Assembly: GCA_021791875.1 (NCBI GenBank)
Contig: JAJYVU010000030.1
Coordinates: 1 to 39,145 of the forward strand
Origin: Acidobacteriota bacterium
GTDB taxonomy: Bacteria > Acidobacteriota > Terriglobia > Terriglobales > Acidobacteriaceae
DNA length: 39,145 bases
Reading direction: 5' to 3'
The notes under the pieces are model-generated. The model saw only the letters and a list, made by a program, of their open reading frames with translations, was not told where the DNA came from and searched no databases. This document shows, in pieces, positions 35,701 to 39,145 of this stretch (positions within the stretch are counted from its first letter, which is position 1; every line of letters starts with the position of its first letter). The position numbers and the translations under genes are program-made.

Positions 35701-35942
35701 GCCAGCACCCCGGCACGGCAAAAGGATTCGTCTTCATCTCCATGGAAGACGAAACCGGCATCGCCAACGTCATCGTCACGCCGGACTTATTCGAACGCGA
35801 GCGCCTCACTGTCACCCGCAGCAAGTTTCTCCTCGCCGAAGGCCCCCTCCAGAACGTCGACGGCGTCATCCACGTCAAAGCCACTCGCCTACGCTCCCTC
35901 TCCAGCCAGATGCTCGCCGTCCGCTCGCATGACTTCCATTGA
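32724..35942 (+). CDS. dnaE2: DnaE2 (ImuC), error-prone DNA polymerase III alpha
   Basis: 1072 residues from ATG 32724; an upstream-open frame lies wholly in imuB and is rejected. N-terminal PHP-like domain (ASAFSFLEGASQPEAL, LLDRNGLYGAARF), then the C-family polymerase core with VQGRGSAANSAVCYAL, catalytic Asp408 and Asp410 in PDIDLDLPS, Asp563 in VKVDLLGLGMM, FQVESRAQMASLP, and the C-terminal OB-fold (KGFVFISMEDETGIANVIV). It is about 100 residues shorter than replicative DnaE and has the DnaE2 features. Performs translesion synthesis with ImuA/B. Third gene of the cassette. Confidence 0.95.
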   Translation: MTERYVELRAASAFSFLEGASQPEALTERATALEMPAMALLDRNGLYGAARFHTSAQRGGITAHIGAEISVSALGQRLTPPAWLPHQHPVEPARLPLLCVSREGYQNLCQLITQCKLRETTKQEGAATLDDLQQYAAGLVCLTGADEGPLAAALMHGGEKAARKVVEQLTHIFGRKNIYIELQRHHLREQEWRNQAALRIATSLHLPVLATNGVRYATAYDREILDLFTAVRHHVELDRAGRLLSANAQRHLRSAREMTALFRDIPESIAHTAELSARLQFNLHNLGYEFPRYPVLDGETMDSFLRKRVEEGVLRRYKPKRDAKLLARARRQVEHELALIAKLGFAGYFLIVWDVIQYCKQHDILVQGRGSAANSAVCYALEITAIDPVGMELLFERFLNENRGEWPDIDLDLPSEEKREQAIQYVYQRYGELGAAMTANVITYRGKSAAREVGKALGFDAETLRRLSGLVSHFEWRGPTDTMAHSFQNAGFDLHHPRIAKYLELCMRMQDLPRHLGQHSGGMVICQGQLNSVVPIERASMPGRTVIQWDKEDCADMGLVKVDLLGLGMMAVLKDCLELVPQHYGEPVDLAHLPQDEEVYRTLQRADTVGMFQVESRAQMASLPHNHPEKFYDLVVQVAIIRPGPIVGKMMHPYMRRRQGKEAVTYPHPSLEPVLKRTLGVPLFQEQLLRIAMTVANFSGAEAEELRRAVGMRRSWERMKNLESNLRAGMTANGIAPATQEEIIQQISSFALYGFPESHAASFALIAYASAYFKVKYLAAFTCALLNNQPMGFYMPAVLVKDAQRHGLRVKPIDIQRSAWPCTLEHESDGSLSLRLGLGYAKGLRRQSAEAITLARTVAGPFRSVEDLVSSVTTLNRRELTLLAQTGALNSIDGIRHRRDALWQIERAGKPEGPLLQHNNQALREDSASLPLEIMDTEERLVADYAGTGLTVGKHPMAYRRPALRRENILTAQELHTHPHGEYVRAAGCVIARQHPGTAKGFVFISMEDETGIANVIVTPDLFERERLTVTRSKFLLAEGPLQNVDGVIHVKATRLRSLSSQMLAVRSHDFH

Positions 35943-36057
35943 GCGAACTTCAGCACAAATACTCCCCACATCCTGGGTGCTTTCCCATCCAAATCGGAGT
36001 TCGATGAGCGCACTGGCGATTGGGCACAAACTGAGATCTGAGACGAGACCCGATGCG

Positions 36058-37002
36058 TTAGACGTGGCTCCCCTGGCTGTCACTGAGATTGAGCCGCCAC
36101 GTTTGCCCAACAAGATCTTTGCCAAAGGACTGATGCCGGTTTTCTTCCACCAGCCTGAATCCGGCGGACTGGTAAATCTTCCGCGCAGACACGAGGATGT
36201 CGTTCGTCCAGAGGGTCAGTGTGCGGTAATTCAGCTCCCGTGCACGATCAATGCATCGCCCGACCAAGCGCGAGCCGATTCCCAGCCCCCGCGCAGAAGG
36301 CTCAACATAGAGCAGCCGCAGCTTCGCGATCTGCGAGTCCTGGCTCTTCATGAGGAAGACTGAACCCACCACCTGTCCGTTGAGTTCCGCGACCCACGCA
36401 TCCTCACGAGTGGCATCAAAGTGCATAGCGAAGTCACCAAGGATTTGAGCAACGAGTCCCTCGTAGGTCCAATCCCAGCCATATTCCTGTTGGTAGAGAA
36501 CTGCCTGCCGATGCGTAATCCATCCGAGATCACCAACCTTCAGGGATCGGAGTTGTACATCTTCGGACGACACGGGCCTGGCTGCAAGAAGCTGCTGGAT
36601 CTCCTCCATATTTTTCGCGAGATACTCACGGTTCCTAGGCGGAATTTTGTTGAGGAGAGACTCGATCTGGGCTTCTGTGCCGTCATTTAATCTCCGGAAC
36701 GCATTTCTGCCCGTCGCCGTCAACGACAAAAGCTTATGTTTCCCGTGCCTGGGACTGACGCGGCTTTTCAGCAATCCCGCTCTCTGGAATCGCGCCACAA
36801 TCCGGCTTACGTGAGCCTTGTCCATTCCCAGAGTCCGGATGATGTCGGCTGCAGTTTGCTCCCTTGACTGCGCCAGCTCATAGAGCACTCTAGCCTCAGC
36901 CAGGGTGAATTCGCTCGCTGGCAGATGCTCGGCCAGGAGGCCGATCTCCCGCGTGTAGAAGCGATTAAATCTTCTGATCTGCTCAACGAAGGTTGACTGC
37001 AT
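36058..37002 (-). CDS. MarR-GNAT fusion (regulator with acetyltransferase domain)
   Basis: 314 residues; the ribosome binding site GGAGGAGAA directly precedes the ATG. Residues about 1-140 form a MarR winged helix (FTLAEARVLYELAQ, DKAHVSRIVARFQRAGLL, RHGKHKLLSLTATGR). Residues about 150-314 form a GNAT domain with the acetyl-CoA loop RGLGIGSRLVGRCI and the C-terminal motif ARKIYQSAGFRLVEE. The fusion is a known arrangement. A perfect dyad just upstream suggests autoregulation. The GNAT substrate cannot be read from sequence. It lies 115 bp from the convergent dnaE2 stop. Confidence 0.92.
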   Translation of the reverse strand: MQSTFVEQIRRFNRFYTREIGLLAEHLPASEFTLAEARVLYELAQSREQTAADIIRTLGMDKAHVSRIVARFQRAGLLKSRVSPRHGKHKLLSLTATGRNAFRRLNDGTEAQIESLLNKIPPRNREYLAKNMEEIQQLLAARPVSSEDVQLRSLKVGDLGWITHRQAVLYQQEYGWDWTYEGLVAQILGDFAMHFDATREDAWVAELNGQVVGSVFLMKSQDSQIAKLRLLYVEPSARGLGIGSRLVGRCIDRARELNYRTLTLWTNDILVSARKIYQSAGFRLVEENRHQSFGKDLVGQTWRLNLSDSQGSHV

Positions 37003-37013
37003 TTCTCCTCCAG

Positions 37014-37030
37014 TGTTGTCACAGACAACA
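37014..37030 (-). promoter_or_regulatory. MarR-type operator dyad
   Basis: TGTTGTC-ACA-GACAACA is a perfect 7-bp dyad with a 3-bp centre, 12-28 bp upstream of the MarR-GNAT start codon and next to its ribosome binding site. The size and symmetry fit a MarR dimer site, so autorepression is likely. Confidence 0.65.
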
Positions 37031-37411
37031 TAAAAGATGCCGAGTTTGTTTGCAAGTGTTCAGTCTTTGAAAACCGAGCCTGGCGTCCGCGGACCGCTGC
37101 TCTCGCCTGCCTCTGGACTGACGAGAGCAGGCCTTGCCGCACATCCAGGTGGGAAAGGATCTGGTTTGCTACTCGTCTACGATGCGCTCATCGCGCATTT
37201 CACTCGTGTCAATCGCTATTGGGCCGAAGAGTATTTATATGACCGGTTCTGATGGCCGAGCGTAACTGGCCATCAGTGAGCATTTCTCCACTTAGTTATC
37301 CATGGGTATGTTGCCCGGTTATGATTGATAACGATGAGTGGAAGTTTCAGTGCCCGTTGTGTGAGCTGAGAGGCATTTGCTTCGGTGAGTCGTAGAGCGG
37401 GCAGACTCGCG
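37031..37411. other. Gene-free stretch with a perfect 9-bp hairpin
   Basis: No supported gene; the 71-codon frame at 37037-37252 has no recognisable product. CTGATGGCC (37249-37257) and GGCCATCAG (37268-37276) form a perfect 9-bp stem with a 10-nt loop but no T tract on either strand. It lies downstream of the sheath gene and may mark its transcript end or a protein site. Confidence 0.4.
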
Positions 37412-38659
37412 TCAGTCCTGTTTGCCAGCGCCTTTCACGGTTCGTTCAACGGTGAACGCTATGAATTCGTGGGGATACACAGGGGCGAACTGCACAAGAA
37501 TTATCAGACGTCCGGCTTCAATATCGTCCCGCGTCATTGTCGACGCGTCGCACGAGACCCGGTAGTTGTAGAAAGCTCCCTGGTACGCGAGTTCAGCGAG
37601 GTAAGAATTGACCGACATGCATACCCGTGACCAGAGGGATGCATCGTTCGATTCGGAAACCGTCCACTGCGTCATTTCATAAATGCTGCTCTCCATAAAC
37701 AGTGTCAGCCGCCGCACCGCCAGATATTTGTACTCGCCATCCAAGCATAGGGTGCGCGCTCCCCAAACCACCGGCCCAACGACCGGAAATGACCGCAGGC
37801 AGTTGATGCCAACCTTATTGAGCTCTCCGTTCTGAGCGTCGGAGATGTCCACAGCCAGCTTGACGATGCCTTGGAGTACGGCCTTGATTCCCGCGGGGGA
37901 TGTCCACACCCCGCTCGACAAATCCATGGCAGCGATCACGCCGGCGATCATGCCGCAGGCGGGGAAGAGGCACCGGCTGTTGTTGAGCAGAGGGTCCGCT
38001 GCAATTACGCGCGGGAAGTAGACCGCCACGTTTTGTTCCGCCTGGATATATGCGGCACTTTCTCCCGTGATGCCGAGATCTGTTGGTGCAATGGCCGCAA
38101 TGTTGCCCTGTGTCAGGCGAGATTCCCAAATCGTCGGAGGATCGGCGATGAAAATTGCCTGCCGCTCGACGCAGTAAGCTGCCGCCGCCCGACGAATTCT
38201 ATTGTCCAGATCCTGCTGCGCAACTGGCGTTGTATCCAGCAACCGCTGGTCTGGAGGAATGCACAGCAGGTTGAAGGTTGGAATCTTTTCCAGGAGATAA
38301 ATGCCGGTCTTCCGGTCCCGGTCACCAAGATATGTTGGCACAGTAAGCAACGGCCCTTCGCCGCCAGATTGCGCACTTCCCGGACCGGGCTCATACAAAC
38401 GGCATATCACCGCCTGCGAACCGCCCTGATTAAAAAAGTCCCGCACCGCATATGACATGGGACAGTTCAGCGACAGCCCGCCGTAATGAAGTTCGAAATC
38501 GCCAAAGCTGAAGCAGGTTAGCACTTCGTCGACCGGGCCAAGTGGAGCGCGCCCCACAAACGCCGTGATACTCGTCGCCAGGTGGGGAATTTTGTACATA
38601 TCGGGAAGTTCCCCGATGTAGGAACCGGGAGGTCTGGGGCGGATATCCAAGCGACACAC
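37412..38659 (-). CDS. Contractile tail-sheath protein (phage tail / eCIS type)
   Basis: 415 residues from GTG 38659; a TTG at 38650 has better spacing to GGAG and could be the true start. The N-terminus matches the sheath family: PGSYIGELPD, ATSITAFVGRAPLGPVDEV, FGDFELHYGGLS, SYAVRDFFNQGGSQAVICRLY. Mid-part FIADPPTIWESR, YFPRVIAADPLL and GVWTSPAGIKAVLQGI, and the C-terminal VGPVVWGARTL, VRRLTLFMESSIYEMTQWTV and FTVERTVKG, are also typical. It is short for the family, so the variable middle domain is reduced, but both ends are present. No tube, baseplate or AAA gene lies within the window on either side. Confidence 0.88.
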   Translation of the reverse strand: MCRLDIRPRPPGSYIGELPDMYKIPHLATSITAFVGRAPLGPVDEVLTCFSFGDFELHYGGLSLNCPMSYAVRDFFNQGGSQAVICRLYEPGPGSAQSGGEGPLLTVPTYLGDRDRKTGIYLLEKIPTFNLLCIPPDQRLLDTTPVAQQDLDNRIRRAAAAYCVERQAIFIADPPTIWESRLTQGNIAAIAPTDLGITGESAAYIQAEQNVAVYFPRVIAADPLLNNSRCLFPACGMIAGVIAAMDLSSGVWTSPAGIKAVLQGIVKLAVDISDAQNGELNKVGINCLRSFPVVGPVVWGARTLCLDGEYKYLAVRRLTLFMESSIYEMTQWTVSESNDASLWSRVCMSVNSYLAELAYQGAFYNYRVSCDASTMTRDDIEAGRLIILVQFAPVYPHEFIAFTVERTVKGAGKQD

Positions 38660-39145
38660 TCCTCAATGTGAGACACTGCGTTGGTTCTCCCGGAGCGCTC
38701 TCCTGGAGCAGTAAAGGCATTGTATATAGCGACTCGCTGCTCGACATACGTTTCCGTGTCGAGTCAGTTCTCTGCAGGCTTCTTCAGGTTTGCTTTTCAG
38801 CGTGGCCATGCGTCACCCTGGATGGCCTTCCTGGCCGCATCCGGAGTACGGCTGCAGCTGCAACTGGGTCATAGACGAAGTCGGCCGAGCCAAAGTCTTT
38901 CCTTCCTCATCGATTCACTTCGAACACGCTGGACTGCTGAATTCCACTGACCGGGGCTGTCGAGAAGCCGCCTGACGTTAACAGATGGTATGAGAAGGCC
39001 GGTCTCCAGCGGGATGCGCTAACCCTCATTTCTCACAGGCAAGTTGTCGAGAGCGGCGGGTGGAATGAAGAAAAGTGATTGGAAAGGCCGTCATTTCATG
39101 GCATAACTGCGTTGTCAAAGCGTAGTTGGAGCCAAAGAAGGGCGG
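38660..39145. other. Upstream region of the sheath gene, no gene seen
   Basis: About 490 bp to the window edge. Short open frames on the plus strand (38668-38975) have no recognisable product and overlap each other in different frames. The promoter of the sheath gene should lie here; I could not place it with confidence. Confidence 0.35.

Noticed and set aside
37249-37276. 9-bp perfect hairpin as intrinsic terminator
   Set aside because: No T tract follows on either strand; kept only as a structural note.

Overview
The window looks like chromosomal DNA of an acidobacterium, probably a Terriglobia / Acidobacteriaceae-type soil bacterium. Three things point there: an ADOP-type duplicated orphan permease driven by a PadR regulator, very large secreted repeat proteins (YVTN propeller, FG-GAP/VCBS) with Ig-like domains and an odd two-helix C-terminal tail, and the general gene style. 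The assignment is by family resemblance; there is no rRNA or other phylogenetic marker in the window. No tRNA, rRNA or CRISPR array was seen.

Layout. 1-3651: 3' part of a giant YVTN-repeat surface protein, followed by a terminator. 3739-4538: gene-free DNA holding the 5' half of a truncated group II intron. 4539-11961 (minus): a six-gene membrane complex resembling hydrogenase-4/formate hydrogenlyase and complex I, whose large subunit lacks the Ni-binding cysteines (an Ehr-type, 'energy-converting hydrogenase-related' complex). 11962-12604: a divergent control region carrying two back-to-back fluoride (crcB-motif) riboswitches, each behind a TTGACA-type promoter. 12605-20467 (plus): enolase, a dynamin-like GTPase, a Cys/His-rich protein, a tandem DUF190 protein, a single DUF190 protein, a second dynamin-like GTPase and a P-loop ATPase. 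20664-21398 (minus): metallophosphoesterase. 21542-25606 (minus): secreted FG-GAP protein. 26201-29229 (plus): padR plus ADOP permease under a striking double-dyad operator. 29448-35942: SRAP protein divergent from an imuA-imuB-dnaE2 mutagenesis cassette. 36058-37002 (minus): MarR-GNAT fusion with its own dyad operator. 37412-38659 (minus): an isolated contractile tail-sheath protein.

Main result. The centre of the window (about 4.5-20.5 kb) reads as one fluoride-responsive island. One riboswitch precedes the Ehr-like complex and appears to mask a ribosome binding site. The other precedes enolase, the classic fluoride-inhibited glycolytic enzyme, and shares its pseudoknot strand with a terminator stem. 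DUF190, a family often found beside the fluoride exporter CrcB, occurs three times in the plus-strand operon between two dynamin-like GTPases. No crcB or CLC-F exporter is in the window. This suggests a fluoride response built on membrane energetics, membrane remodelling and a replacement enolase rather than on export alone.

Composition. By hand counts of sample lines the plus strand is G-rich up to about 29 kb whatever the gene direction, and C-rich from about 29.45 kb, so the SRAP/imu block marks a sharp skew change.
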